64,000 bases of DNA from an uncultured Muribaculaceae bacterium (GCA_910585285.1 CAJUDL010000006.1:29767-93766); one strand, 5' to 3'; numbered from the stretch's first letter, positions 17,701 through 26,112 are shown. The notes: a model not told the origin generated them from the sequence alone. Program-made: numbers and translations.

Positions 17701-17987
17701 ACTCCACAGTTGAGCGCCGTCTGACCCCCGAAAGCGAGAAAGATACCGTCGGGACGCTCTTTCTCGATCACCTTCTCCACGAAATAGGGGGTGACGGGAA
17801 GGAAATATATCTTATCTGCAAAACCCTCCGAAGTCTGCACGGTGGCGATGTTGGGGTTGATCAACACCGTCTCGATGCTCTCCTCCTTCATGGCTTTGAG
17901 AGCCTGTGAGCCACTATAGTCGAATTCGCCGGCCTCACCAATCTTAAGAGCGCCGGAACCTAAAAATAGAACTTTCTTTATATCCAT
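14772..17987 (-). CDS. carB: Carbamoyl-phosphate synthase large subunit
   Basis: About 1071 aa, the normal length. It makes carbamoyl phosphate from bicarbonate, two ATP and ammonia delivered by CarA. Two ATP-grasp halves are visible, each starting with a VLGSGxxxIG-type segment (VLFLGSGALKIGEAGEFDYS and VVVLGSGAYRIGSSVEFDW). The C-terminal region (residues from about 935) is the MGS-like allosteric domain. The start MDIKKVLFLGSG is one base after the carA stop, so an upstream in-frame ATG inside carA is rejected. Cotranscribed with carA. Confidence 0.97.
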   Translation of the reverse strand: MDIKKVLFLGSGALKIGEAGEFDYSGSQALKAMKEESIETVLINPNIATVQTSEGFADKIYFLPVTPYFVEKVIEKERPDGIFLAFGGQTALNCGVKLYESGVLEKYDVKVLGTPVRAIMDTEDRELFVKKLDEIDVKTIKSEAVESVEAALVAADRLGYPVIIRAAYALGGLGSGFCDNREELISLVEQALSFSPQVLVEKSLKGWKEVEYEVVRDRFDNCITVCNMENFDPLGIHTGESIVVAPSQTLSNEDYHMLRKLAIKIIRHIGIVGECNVQYAFDPESMDYRVIEVNARLSRSSALASKATGYPLAFVAAKLGLGYGLFDLKNSVTRSTSAFFEPALDYIVCKIPRWDLGKFHGVRREIGSSMKSVGEVMAIGRTFEEVIQKGLRMIGQGMHGFVENKPIKIDDIDKSLSEPTDKRIFVIEEAFRKGYTVDRIHELTKIDRWFLEKLQIVFNTCRELESLSSLEEVSDELMKRAKSQGFSDFQIGRALWGEDMNRRSAELSNIVRADRLRRGIRPVVKQIDTLAAEYPAQTNYLYLTYNGAQNDVKYLGDKRSVVVLGSGAYRIGSSVEFDWCGVNALMTVAEAGYRPVMINYNPETVSTDYDMCERLYFDELTYERVMDILELEVPHGVILSTGGQIPNNLAMRLDAANVNILGTQAKDIDNAEDRNKFSSLCDSIGVDQPRWRELTSMADIDLFVEEVGFPVLVRPSYVLSGAAMNVCSNEDELQRFLKLAANVSKQHPVVVTEFIQGAKEIEMDAVAQNGDIKLYAISEHIEFAGVHSGDATIQFPPQKLYVETMRRIKKISGRIAAALHISGPFNIQFLAKDNDIKVIECNLRASRSFPFVSKVSKQNFIDTATRVMLGLNVDKPAKSAFDLDYVGIKASQFSFSRLQGADPVLGVDMSSTGEVGCIGDDTSEAILKAMLSVGYTIPKKTVLISGGTARSKVDLLEPARMLHRKGYVIYATEGTQRFLAENGVPAIQVYLPSDGRHPQALEMLHNKEIELVVNIPKNLTPKELSNGYKVRRAAIDLNIPLLTNARLASAFIRAFCEIPLSDIKIKSWDEY

Positions 17988-17988
17988 G

Positions 17989-19065
17989 TCACAACAATGC
18001 AATAAACTCATCAAATATGAATTCCGTATCTTTCGGACCGCTGCTGGCTTCCGGATGGAACTGAGCGGAGAAGAAAGGTTTTGACTTGTGACGGATGCCT
18101 TCGTTGGTGCCGTCGTTCATATTGATGAAATGTGGTTCCCAGTCGGAGGGAATGGTATTGTTATCCACAGCGAAGCCATGATTCTGCGAAGTGATGAAAC
18201 AACGCTCAGTGCCGCTCAGGCGCACAGGCTGGTTATGGCTGCGGTGTCCGTATTTGAGTTTATAGATCTTGGCTCCGGCAGCTTTGCTCAGCAGTTGGTT
18301 GCCCATGCAGATGCCGCAGATCGGTTTGCCGATCTCGAATGCCTTACGGATATTCTCTACTGTCTTTTCAGCAAACTCCGGGCTTCCGGGACCATTGCTG
18401 ATAAAGAGACCGTCATAGGGGATCTGAGTGAAGTCATAATCCCAGGGCACGAGCGTCACTCTCACTCCGCGACGCGTGAGGCAGCGGATGATGTTGTATT
18501 TCGTGCCGCAGTCTACAAGCACTACCCTCTTTTCGCCCTCGCCGAATTCCTTCACCTCACGGGTGCTGACCTTGGCGATAAGATTCTCCTTGTTGGGATC
18601 ATGGAATTCGATATCCTCTCCCCCTTCAAACGTGATCTTACCAAGCATCGAGCCCTTGTCGCGGAGCAGTTTGGTGAGCGCACGGGTGTCAATACCATAT
18701 ATACCCGGGATTTTCTCATCCTTCAGCCAGTCGGCAAGAGAACGGGTTGCCTGCCAGTGGCTCGGCACCCAACTGTAATCCTGGCATACGATAGCCTCGC
18801 AATGTATGCGCGAAGACTCGAAATAGTCACTCACATTCGCCTCTGTGCTTTTTTCAGCCGAGGGAACTCCGTAATTGCCGAGAATGGGGTAGGTAGTGAC
18901 AAGAATTTGTCCTTCATAAGAAGGGTCGGTGAGGCTTTCGGGATAGCCAGTCATGGCAGTGTTGAAAACAACCTCGCCGGCGCATGGATTTTCATAACCG
19001 AAGGAGAACCCTTCGAACTTGGAGCCGTCTTCAAGAGTGAGCACGGCTTTTCTGGAATCTTGCAT
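17989..19065 (-). CDS. carA: Carbamoyl-phosphate synthase small (glutaminase) subunit
   Basis: About 358 aa. The N-terminal CarA domain (GEVVFNTAMTGYPESLTDPS) precedes a class I glutamine amidotransferase with the nucleophile in GICMGNQLL and the His-Glu pair in FHPEAS. It supplies ammonia to CarB, encoded immediately downstream. The start MQDSRKAVLTLEDG (ATG at 19065) is chosen by comparison with the family; another ATG lies at 19074. The predicted promoter would start transcription about 2-14 nt before these codons, so the mRNA is nearly or fully leaderless. Confidence 0.95.
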   Translation of the reverse strand: MQDSRKAVLTLEDGSKFEGFSFGYENPCAGEVVFNTAMTGYPESLTDPSYEGQILVTTYPILGNYGVPSAEKSTEANVSDYFESSRIHCEAIVCQDYSWVPSHWQATRSLADWLKDEKIPGIYGIDTRALTKLLRDKGSMLGKITFEGGEDIEFHDPNKENLIAKVSTREVKEFGEGEKRVVLVDCGTKYNIIRCLTRRGVRVTLVPWDYDFTQIPYDGLFISNGPGSPEFAEKTVENIRKAFEIGKPICGICMGNQLLSKAAGAKIYKLKYGHRSHNQPVRLSGTERCFITSQNHGFAVDNNTIPSDWEPHFINMNDGTNEGIRHKSKPFFSAQFHPEASSGPKDTEFIFDEFIALL

Positions 19066-19082
19066 CGTGTTCATTTTGCGTA

Positions 19083-19114
19083 CAAAGTTACACAGAATCC
19101 CAATAATTAACAAA
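19083..19114 (-). promoter_or_regulatory. carAB promoter
   Basis: On the minus strand, TTTG (19114-19111) is followed after 20 bp by TAACTTTG (19090-19083), a near-ideal Bacteroidetes promoter. The carA start codons lie only 9-18 bp beyond the -7 box. Confidence 0.8.
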
Positions 19115-19153
19115 CGGATTATTAAAAATTTTTAAGCAATCGTTCCCGCAAAA

Positions 19154-20332
19154 TCAGTAGTTCATTCCAAACGTCCAAAGAGGTACGATGTCACTGGAAC
19201 CATATTCTATGTCATCTCTTACTACGATGCCTTTCTTTGCTTTTGCAAGCTGCGCTCTCCCTTTGTTTGCGCCACCAACTTCATAAGTAATGCCGTTAAT
19301 TTCAAAATCTGATATTTTTGATGCTTGAACAAGGTTCTTAACCCGTGTTTGATTGAAAAAGAATGTCTCTCTCAGATTACCGATATTGGGACTTCCGCCT
19401 GCTAATACCGTCATCAAATTAGGATTGTCGATAAACACTTTCTCTACCTTCCCGAGATTCCTCATGCCCGATGTAGAATCCCTCAGCTGTGAAATCATCC
19501 CCGCTTTTTCCAGATATACCAGGTAATCCGGCACATCATTCTTGCTAATCTTTAATTCCACGCTTAGATTCAACATATTAGGTTTATATGGAGCACTCTC
19601 GGAAATAATCATCATCATCTGTTTCAACTTACGCACCGTTGAGGGCGTCATATTGGCAAAGGTAGGAATATCAACCTCTATCGTTTCCGAGAAGATCTGT
19701 TGCATTCGGATATCAAACCGGGGTAGCTGACCGAAAGGATAATATCCATTAGCCAGATATTTTCTAAAATAGGGTAGTGGATGAAAGTCCATGTTATACT
19801 CAATCCTATTTTCAGTTATATCTTCTATTGAATATGCCGGTAAAGATATGTCTTCAAACATTTCAAGATACTCCCTGAATGACAGACCCTGCATATCAAA
19901 CATAATTGCCCTTCGACTTAAATCTGCACCCCCTTTCTTTATATCAAGAATGGAGCTTCCTGTAAATATGATTTTAAGATTAGGATGAGAATCATAAATC
20001 TGTTTCAACTCTCTTGACCATCCATGATACTTATGAATTTCATCTATGACAAGACGTTTACCACCTTCAGCTATAAACGAGTCTGCCAGATCAGTGAGAG
20101 TATGATTGGCAAAATAGCTGTGATCGGCAGATACATAAAGCTGGATATAATCGTCTTTCTGTTCTTTTAATATCTGTTGCTTCACAAGCGTACTTTTTCC
20201 AACTCCACGAGGTCCGACAAGACCTATCATTCTGTCATTCCAGGGAATTTCAGAAACCATGTAACGTTCAAATTTCGTGGGAGTAGCGGCAAGCTCCTCT
20301 CTCATAAAATTGATAAGTCTCAGATCAATCAT
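19154..20332 (-). CDS. AAA ATPase with DUF4143-type C-terminus
   Basis: A 392-aa protein. The Walker A is GPRGVGKST (residues 40-48) and the Walker B is RLVIDEIHK, followed by the sensor-like FTGSS segment. These fit the AAA_14/DUF4143 group that is abundant in Bacteroidales and archaea; its role is unknown. The C-terminal half carries a winged-helix-like stretch and a nuclease-fold-like beta region typical of DUF4143 proteins. The gene is AT-rich compared with carAB and pyrC and splits the pyrimidine genes, suggesting later insertion. A perfect palindrome lies upstream of its start. Confidence 0.8.
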   Translation of the reverse strand: MIDLRLINFMREELAATPTKFERYMVSEIPWNDRMIGLVGPRGVGKSTLVKQQILKEQKDDYIQLYVSADHSYFANHTLTDLADSFIAEGGKRLVIDEIHKYHGWSRELKQIYDSHPNLKIIFTGSSILDIKKGGADLSRRAIMFDMQGLSFREYLEMFEDISLPAYSIEDITENRIEYNMDFHPLPYFRKYLANGYYPFGQLPRFDIRMQQIFSETIEVDIPTFANMTPSTVRKLKQMMMIISESAPYKPNMLNLSVELKISKNDVPDYLVYLEKAGMISQLRDSTSGMRNLGKVEKVFIDNPNLMTVLAGGSPNIGNLRETFFFNQTRVKNLVQASKISDFEINGITYEVGGANKGRAQLAKAKKGIVVRDDIEYGSSDIVPLWTFGMNY

Positions 20333-20418
20333 AAGCGATTATTTTTAACAGCTTCCAAGTAAGTAACAAAACTTCAAGCTGCGAATTACTTTTAGATTTT
20401 TATATTAGAACACGCAAA

Positions 20419-20488
20419 TTTAATAAAAATCCCTTTAAAAAGTGACATTTTTCTAAAAATGTCACTTTTTAAAGGGATTTTTATTAAA
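20419..20488. repeat. Perfect 34-bp-arm palindrome
   Basis: Bases 20419-20452 are exactly complementary to 20455-20488 around a 2-nt centre, giving a 70-bp near-perfect palindrome. The core contains AAAGTGACATTTTT and its complement. It lies in the divergent gap between the ATPase gene and the pyrC promoter. It is AT-rich and could extrude as a cruciform or act as a bidirectional terminator, operator or recombination site. Confidence 0.95.
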
Positions 20489-20504
20489 GAATAGTGAAAA
20501 TAAA

Positions 20505-20536
20505 TTTTGCATCTCGCGAAATATAAGTTAATTTTG
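20505..20536 (+). promoter_or_regulatory. pyr operon promoter
   Basis: TTTTG at 20505-20509 and TAATTTTG at 20529-20536 are spaced by 19 bp and match the Bacteroidetes consensus. The pyrC ATG follows 20 bp after the -7 box, leaving a very short leader. The large palindrome ends 17 bp upstream. Confidence 0.75.
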
Positions 20537-20555
20537 CAGAGTATTAGCTACTCTC

Positions 20556-21830
20556 ATGAAAACAATACTGATAAAAAAAGCTCTGCTGTCCCCTTCCGGC
20601 AAGGAGGGAACAGTGGATATTCTCATATCCGGAGGGAAAATAGTCGAGATTGCTCCGCATATCGATTCTCCGCAGGATTGCTGCGAAATTTGCGCGGATG
20701 GTCTCACCGTTATCCCCGGGCTTGTGGATGTGCATGTGCATCTCCGTGAGCCCGGTTTTTCATATAAGGAGACGATTGCAACAGGTACGGCAGCGGCAGC
20801 AGCCGGCGGATTCACCACTGTCTGCCCTATGCCAAACCTCAATCCGGCTCCCGATTCTCCGGAAAATCTCGAACGCCAGCTCGAAATCATACGCAAAGAC
20901 GCGAAAGTCGAAACCATACCCTACGCCACCATCACCCGTTCGCGGTTAGGCGAGGAGCCGGTGGATTATGCCGCCCTCACCCCTTTTGTAGCCGGTTTTT
21001 CCGACGATGGCTCAGGCGTGCAGGATGAGGAGGCGATGCGCATAGCTATGCAGGGGATTGCCAAGACAGGCAAAATACTTGCCGCGCACTGCGAAGTCAA
21101 TTCCCTCCTCCGCAAGGGATATATCCACGATGGAGAATACGCCCGCGCTCATGGTCATCGCGGCATCTGCTCAGAAAGCGAATGGCGTGAGATAGAACGA
21201 GACATCAGACTCTCCGAAGAAACCGGTTGCCGCCTCCACATCTGCCATATATCCACGGCTGAAAGCGTCGACCTGATACGCAGCGCAAAAGAAAGAGGAG
21301 TGAATGTTACTTGCGAAACGGGTCCTCACTATCTTGCATTCTGCGATGAAGACATGCAGGAGAACGGGCGTTTCAAAATGAATCCACCATTGCGTGCACG
21401 TCGCGACATGGAAGCGCTACGCGCCGGCGCCGCAGACGGCACTATCGACGTGATCGCCACAGACCATGCCCCACATTCAGCGGAAGAGAAATCGAAAGGT
21501 CTGGAGAAAAGCGCCATGGGCGTGGTCGGACTGGAAATATCTCTGGCAGCAGTCTACACCTACATGGTGAAAACAGGCATTATCTCTTTCGACCGCATGA
21601 TAGAGATGATGGCAACAGCACCGCGCCGCCTATTCGGATTCGCCGGTGGATTATCTGTAGGAAACCGAGCAGACATTTCACTTGTTGATTTTAATAGGGA
21701 ATGGATTGTTAATCCGGCTGATTTCCTTAGCATGGGAAAAAGCACACCCTTCGAAGGAGTAAGACTAACCGGCAAAGTTTTGCTTACAATTGCCGCAGGC
21801 ACTCTTGTATACGATAATTTAGAGAAATGA
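20556..21830 (+). CDS. pyrC: Dihydroorotase, class I
   Basis: A 424-aa amidohydrolase that cyclises carbamoyl aspartate to dihydroorotate. The metal-binding HVHLREPG is near residue 60, followed by ICHISTAES and the catalytic DHAPHS segment, which together define an active class I dihydroorotase rather than an inactive paralogue. It is the first gene of the plus-strand pyr operon. Its stop TGA overlaps the start of the next gene (ATGA), so translation is probably coupled. The promoter is immediately upstream. Confidence 0.95.
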   Translation: MKTILIKKALLSPSGKEGTVDILISGGKIVEIAPHIDSPQDCCEICADGLTVIPGLVDVHVHLREPGFSYKETIATGTAAAAAGGFTTVCPMPNLNPAPDSPENLERQLEIIRKDAKVETIPYATITRSRLGEEPVDYAALTPFVAGFSDDGSGVQDEEAMRIAMQGIAKTGKILAAHCEVNSLLRKGYIHDGEYARAHGHRGICSESEWREIERDIRLSEETGCRLHICHISTAESVDLIRSAKERGVNVTCETGPHYLAFCDEDMQENGRFKMNPPLRARRDMEALRAGAADGTIDVIATDHAPHSAEEKSKGLEKSAMGVVGLEISLAAVYTYMVKTGIISFDRMIEMMATAPRRLFGFAGGLSVGNRADISLVDFNREWIVNPADFLSMGKSTPFEGVRLTGKVLLTIAAGTLVYDNLEK

Positions 21831-22582
21831 AAACAGACAGACATAAACATCGATTTTTCCGCGTCCTCTCCAACCAGAAGGTTGCGGTAAAGACCTGGGA
21901 AATGGTTCTTGAAGGAGACACTTCAGATTTTACAGCCCCCGGACAGTTTGTAAACATCGCCGTCGAAGGGAAATATCTGCGCCGTCCGATTTCGGTGTGC
22001 GACATTCAGGAAGACAGGCTTATACTCCTCTATGATGTGGTTGGAGAAGGCACGGAAGGGATGTCGGAGATGCAACCGGGGTCGACGGCAGACATTCTCA
22101 CCGGTCTCGGCAATGGATTCAATCTTTCCGCAGCCACTGAGAAACCCTTGTTGGTAGGCGGTGGGATAGGGTGCGCTCCCCTACTCCAGCTCGCACGCAT
22201 GCTTTGCGCCGAAGGGAAACGCCCCATCGTGGTTCTCGGTTTCAACACCGCTGCCGACGTGGTCTTGAAAAAGGATTTCGTAGCCTTGGGTCTTGAAGTC
22301 TACATCTCCACAGCCGACGGCACGGAAGGCACACGAGGTTTCGTGACACACGCCATCGCAGCCAATAACCTTGATTTCGATTATTTCTACGCCTGCGGAC
22401 CTCTTCCGATGCTCCGTGCGCTCTGCGAGACCATTGAGCAGCCCGGTGAAGTGAGCCTGGAATCGCGCATGGCTTGCGGCTTCGGCATCTGCATGTGTTG
22501 CGTGCTTGAAACAAAAAGCGGTTTGAAAGGCATCTGCAAGGCAGGTCCTGTTTTCCCAAAAGATGAACTGATATGGAAATAA
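21827..22582 (+). CDS. pyrK: Dihydroorotate dehydrogenase electron-transfer subunit
   Basis: A 251-aa flavin/iron-sulfur subunit of the NAD-dependent dihydroorotate dehydrogenase B. YLRRPISVCD is the FAD-binding signature, GGGIGCAPL the NAD-binding loop, and the cysteine cluster MACGFGICMCCVL with a later GICKAGPVF ligates the 2Fe-2S centre. It passes electrons from the PyrD FMN to NAD. It overlaps pyrC by four bases and pyrD by ten, supporting a one-to-one complex. Confidence 0.95.
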   Translation: MKTDRHKHRFFRVLSNQKVAVKTWEMVLEGDTSDFTAPGQFVNIAVEGKYLRRPISVCDIQEDRLILLYDVVGEGTEGMSEMQPGSTADILTGLGNGFNLSAATEKPLLVGGGIGCAPLLQLARMLCAEGKRPIVVLGFNTAADVVLKKDFVALGLEVYISTADGTEGTRGFVTHAIAANNLDFDYFYACGPLPMLRALCETIEQPGEVSLESRMACGFGICMCCVLETKSGLKGICKAGPVFPKDELIWK

Positions 22583-23496
22583 AAGATATTTCAGTAAGCC
22601 TCAGCGGTGTCGAACTTGACAACCCTGTGATTCCCGCGAGCGGATGTTTCGGTTTCGGATATGTGATGTCGGAATATTATGACCTCGACATCCTCGGCTC
22701 CATTTCAATAAAGGGCACTACCCTTTCGCCGCGTGCCGGAAATCCCCTGCCGCGCGTAGCCGAATGTCCTGACGGACTGATCAACTCCGTCGGACTCCAG
22801 AATCCCGGTGTGCACAAAGTCATCTCCGAAGAGCTGCCAAAGCTACGCAAGGTGTTCCACAAACCGATAGTAGCCAATATCAGCGGTTTTTCGATTGATG
22901 AATATATTGAAGCCTGTAGTCTTATCAACGATGCCGAACAGGTAGGCATTATCGAACTCAACGTGAGCTGCCCCAACGTGCACGGCGGAGGCATGAGCTT
23001 CGGCACTCAGGCTACATCCGTAGCGGAAGTGGTGAAAGCAGTAAAAAATGTCACCACAAAACCGCTGTATGTCAAACTCACTCCCAATGTCACCGACATT
23101 GTTACCATAGCACGCGCTGCTGAAGAGGCGGGAGCCGATGGACTCTGCCTTATCAACACCCTGCTTGGAATGAGGATAGACACCAAGACGCGCCGTCCGG
23201 TTGTGGCAAACAAAGTCGGAGGTTTCTCCGGTCCGGCAATCTTCCCTGTGGCTGTAAGAATGATCTGGCAAGTTGCTTCTGCGGTGAACATCCCCATTAT
23301 CGGCTGCGGAGGCGTATCGACTGCCGACAATGTCATAGAGATGATGATGGCGGGAGCCACAGCCGTCGAAGTCGGTTCGGCAAATCTCGTAAACCCTTAC
23401 GCCTGCAAGGATATAATCGAAGCTCTTCCACAACGCATGGAGAAGCTTGGCATCTCAAGCCTCAGAGAAATCATCGGCGTGGCAGTTGAAAAATGA
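22573..23496 (+). CDS. pyrD: Dihydroorotate dehydrogenase B catalytic subunit
   Basis: A 307-aa FMN enzyme oxidising dihydroorotate to orotate. The N-terminal NPVIPASGCFGFG and NSVGLQNPGV segments bind FMN and substrate, and ELNVSCPNVHGG carries the catalytic cysteine typical of class 1 enzymes. The C-terminal GCGGVSTADNVIEMMMAGA is the phosphate loop. No membrane-targeting N-terminal helix is present, consistent with the soluble PyrD-PyrK type. It overlaps pyrK by ten bases. Confidence 0.96.
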   Translation: MEIKDISVSLSGVELDNPVIPASGCFGFGYVMSEYYDLDILGSISIKGTTLSPRAGNPLPRVAECPDGLINSVGLQNPGVHKVISEELPKLRKVFHKPIVANISGFSIDEYIEACSLINDAEQVGIIELNVSCPNVHGGGMSFGTQATSVAEVVKAVKNVTTKPLYVKLTPNVTDIVTIARAAEEAGADGLCLINTLLGMRIDTKTRRPVVANKVGGFSGPAIFPVAVRMIWQVASAVNIPIIGCGGVSTADNVIEMMMAGATAVEVGSANLVNPYACKDIIEALPQRMEKLGISSLREIIGVAVEK

Positions 23497-23517
23497 AATT
23501 AAACAACAACATAACAC

Positions 23518-24228
23518 ATGAACAGAGACGTAATCATCGCCTGCGATTTTCCTAACGCAGAGGAAACACTCGCATTTCTTGATAAATTCAATGGCGAGAG
23601 CCGTAAGCCGTTCCTGAAAATCGGTATGGAACTTTATTATGGCGCCGGCAACGAGATTGTAAAGGAAATTAAACGTCGCGGACACAAGATCTTCCTCGAT
23701 CTGAAGCTTCACGACATACCCAACACTGTGCGTAAGGCAATGAAAGTGCTGTCAGCCCTTGATGTTGACATGGTGAACGTTCACGCCGCCGGCACAATAG
23801 AGATGATGCGCGCCGCCAAGGAGGGGCTCACCCGCGAAGACGGCACCCGCCCACTGCTGATTGCCGTGACCCAGCTTACCAGCACATCAGAAGAGGCTAT
23901 GCGCAATCAGCTTCTTATCGATGCCACAATCGGCGACACAATCATCAAATATGCCAAGAATGCTGCCGAGGCAGGTCTTGACGGCGTGGTATGCTCTCCA
24001 TTGGAAGCCGGCATAGTGAAAGAGGCTTGCGGAAAAGATTTCCTTACCATCACTCCCGGCATACGCTTCGCTGATTCCGCAGCCGACGACCAGGTGAGAA
24101 TCACCACTCCGGCACGCGCCCGCGAGATAGGTTCCGACTTCATCGTAGTTGGTCGTCCGATTACAGCCGCTGCAGACCCTGTAGCCGCCTATCGCCGCTG
24201 CGTCAAAGACTTTTGTGATAATGTTTAA
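23518..24228 (+). CDS. pyrF: Orotidine 5'-phosphate decarboxylase
   Basis: A 236-aa enzyme catalysing the last step to UMP. The catalytic lysine-aspartate network is visible in [13 protein letters not shown], and the phosphate loop near VVGRPI closes the barrel. The last three residues and the stop codon are encoded in the TAATGTG-type repeat that begins at 24218, so the repeat has become part of the coding end. It lies 21 bp after pyrD and belongs to the pyr operon. Confidence 0.96.
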   Translation: MNRDVIIACDFPNAEETLAFLDKFNGESRKPFLKIGMELYYGAGNEIVKEIKRRGHKIFLDLKLHDIPNTVRKAMKVLSALDVDMVNVHAAGTIEMMRAAKEGLTREDGTRPLLIAVTQLTSTSEEAMRNQLLIDATIGDTIIKYAKNAAEAGLDGVVCSPLEAGIVKEACGKDFLTITPGIRFADSAADDQVRITTPARAREIGSDFIVVGRPITAAADPVAAYRRCVKDFCDNV

Positions 24229-24334
24229 TGTGTAATGTGCAATGTGCAATTCATTGCCTCCAATCATTTCACATTTAACATTAAGTCACTTGGCATCTGA
24301 CATTAAACATTTAACATTAAACATTCAACATTAT
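24218..24334. repeat. Low-complexity hairpin spacer, family A, between pyrF and pyrE
   Basis: The left arm of TAATGTTTAATGTGTAATG units begins inside the pyrF stop region, and the right arm of CATTAAACATTTAACATT units ends six bases before the pyrE ATG. AATGTTTAATGT pairs exactly with ACATTAAACATT at 24300-24311. A less ordered middle of about 60 bp forms the loop. Confidence 0.8.
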
Positions 24335-24339
24335 CTATA

Positions 24340-24981
24340 ATGACTACTGCAGAAAACGTTGCAAGCGCACTGCTTAGAATTAAAGCCGTGTTCCTTAGCC
24401 CTGAAAAACCATTCACCTGGGCAAGCGGCATAAAGAGCCCTATCTATTGCGACAACCGTCTTATTCTTTCCGATCCGGAAGCTCGCAAGGTTGTGGAGAA
24501 CGCCATCGCCGAAACCGTGAAACGTGAATTCCCGGAAGCTGAATCGCTCATGGGCACATCCACAGCCGGTATCGCCCACGCTGCAATCGCAGCATGGATC
24601 CTTGACAAACCGATGGGTTACGTGCGCGGAAGCGCTAAAGACCATGGCAGAAACAACCGCATCGAGGGTCGTCTCGATCCCGGCACAAAGGTTGTGGTGA
24701 TCGAAGACCTTATCTCCACCGCCGGCAGCTGCATCGATGTGGTAGACGCTCTGCGTGAAGCCGGTGCGGAGGTGCTTGGCGTTGTCTCCATCTTCACATA
24801 CGGCATGAAGAAGGGTCTCGACCGTCTTGAGGCTGCAAACGTGAAGAACGTATCCCTCTCCAACCTTGATGCACTCTTGGAGGTTGCCGTAAAAGAGAAT
24901 TACGTCTCCCCTGCCGCCAAAGACGCTATCAAGAAATTCCGCGACAACCCGTCTGATGAATCCTGGTTTGCCGCCATTTAA
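24340..24981 (+). CDS. pyrE: Orotate phosphoribosyltransferase
   Basis: A 213-aa enzyme joining orotate to PRPP to form OMP. EDLISTAGSCIDVVDAL is the PRPP-binding loop, and SGIKSPIYCDNR the substrate-binding entry segment. It is of normal length. The gene starts just after the family A repeat and its own stop TAA lies at the beginning of a shorter, one-armed repeat of the same family. It is in line with pyrF and pyrB as part of the pyr operon. Confidence 0.96.
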   Translation: MTTAENVASALLRIKAVFLSPEKPFTWASGIKSPIYCDNRLILSDPEARKVVENAIAETVKREFPEAESLMGTSTAGIAHAAIAAWILDKPMGYVRGSAKDHGRNNRIEGRLDPGTKVVVIEDLISTAGSCIDVVDALREAGAEVLGVVSIFTYGMKKGLDRLEAANVKNVSLSNLDALLEVAVKENYVSPAAKDAIKKFRDNPSDESWFAAI

Positions 24982-25007
24982 CATTGCACATTTAACATTA
25001 AACATTA
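24977..25007. repeat. Single-arm family A repeat between pyrE and pyrB
   Basis: Only the CATTTAACATTAAACATT-type arm is present; there is no complementary left arm. It begins at the pyrE stop codon and ends a few bases before the pyrB start. Confidence 0.7.
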
Positions 25008-25014
25008 CCATATC

Positions 25015-26112
25015 GTGCGACATTTGATCGATCCCACAGATCTGACGCGCAAGGAAACCGAAGAGATTGTTGACCTTGCACTCGACATCATCGCCAACCG
25101 CTCCAAGTATGCAGAAGTATGCAAGGGGAAGAAGCTGGCAACCCTGTTTTATGAACCCTCCACTCGTACACGCCTGAGCTTCACCGCTGCCATGATGGAA
25201 CTTGGAGGCAACGTGCTTGGCTTCTCCGATGCTCAGAACACATCTGTAAGCAAAGGGGAGACCGTGGCTGACACTTCTAAGGTGATCAGCTGCTTTGCCG
25301 ACATCATTGCGATGCGTCATTTCGAGGAGGGAGCGGCATACGTGGCTGCAATGAACGCCCGCGTGCCGGTGATCAACGCCGGTGACGGCTCTCATGCCCA
25401 TCCGACACAAACCCTTACCGACCTTCTTACCATCAAGCGCGAGATAGGTCGTCTTGACAACATTACCATCGGTTTCTGCGGTGACCTCAAATTCGGTCGC
25501 ACCGTGCATTCCCTTATCAAAGCGCTCTCACGCCATTCTGGTGTGAAGGTAGTGCTGATCGCTCCGGAACAGCTACGTCTCCCCGATTATATGAAGCATG
25601 AGGTCTGCGACAAGCATGGCGTGGATTACAAGGAGGTGGCAACTATGGAAGAGGTTATGCCGGAACTCGATGTGCTCTACATGACTCGCGTGCAGAAAGA
25701 GCGTTTCCTCGACGAGGAGGAATATGATCGTCTCAAAGACAGCTTCATTCTCACCGCCGACAAACTGAAAACGGCACGTCCCGAGCTGCGTGTGCTTCAC
25801 CCGCTGCCCCGCGTCAACGAGATTGCCGTAGAAGTGGATGCCGATCCTCGTGCCGCATATTTCCGTCAGGTAGAGAACGGTAAATTCGTGCGCATGGCGC
25901 TTATTCTGACCCTGCTGAGATGGGCAGAGGAAAACAAGGAGAGGGTAGCATGTCCGCCGGAGTTGCCGGAAGGAACGATGCGCAACCAGCACACTTGTTC
26001 CAACGCCCGCTGCATCTCCAACATGGAGAATGTAGACACTCTGTTCCGCCCCTGCGACGATGGTGTAGCCACCTGCCGCTGTGTCTACTGCGAATCCAAA
26101 CCCCGCAAATGA
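25015..26112 (+). CDS. pyrB: Aspartate carbamoyltransferase catalytic chain fused to a PyrI-like zinc domain
   Basis: A 365-aa protein, about 55 residues longer than a usual catalytic chain. The transferase part has [12 protein letters not shown] (carbamoyl-phosphate site), [12 protein letters not shown] and [10 protein letters not shown]. After about residue 305 comes a tail with C328-x4-C333 and C356-x2-C359, plus ISN, F and YCE residues spaced like the zinc domain of the regulatory chain PyrI. The PyrI nucleotide-binding domain is absent, and no separate pyrI follows within the window. The start is GTG at 25015; no better ATG is visible. It ends the pyr operon. Confidence 0.93.
   Translation: MRHLIDPTDLTRKETEEIVDLALDIIANRSKYAEVCKGKKLATLFYEPSTRTRLSFTAAMMELGGNVLGFSDAQNTSVSKGETVADTSKVISCFADIIAMRHFEEGAAYVAAMNARVPVINAGDGSHAHPTQTLTDLLTIKREIGRLDNITIGFCGDLKFGRTVHSLIKALSRHSGVKVVLIAPEQLRLPDYMKHEVCDKHGVDYKEVATMEEVMPELDVLYMTRVQKERFLDEEEYDRLKDSFILTADKLKTARPELRVLHPLPRVNEIAVEVDADPRAAYFRQVENGKFVRMALILTLLRWAEENKERVACPPELPEGTMRNQHTCSNARCISNMENVDTLFRPCDDGVATCRCVYCESKPRK

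Noticed and set aside
17988..18014. Longer CarB start inside carA
   Set aside because: The MDIKKVLFLGSG start one base after the carA stop matches the family; the extension MMSLLHCCD does not.
18088..19110. A 340-codon plus-strand open frame opposite carA
   Set aside because: carA has all catalytic residues on the minus strand; the opposite frame is a shadow.
24218..24334. CRISPR array
   Set aside because: The repeated units are short, degenerate and without regular spacers, and no cas genes are present; they form hairpin arms instead.
24331..25509. A 392-codon minus-strand open frame opposite pyrE and pyrB
   Set aside because: Both plus-strand genes are certain enzymes; the antisense frame follows from their codon bias and has no known domain.
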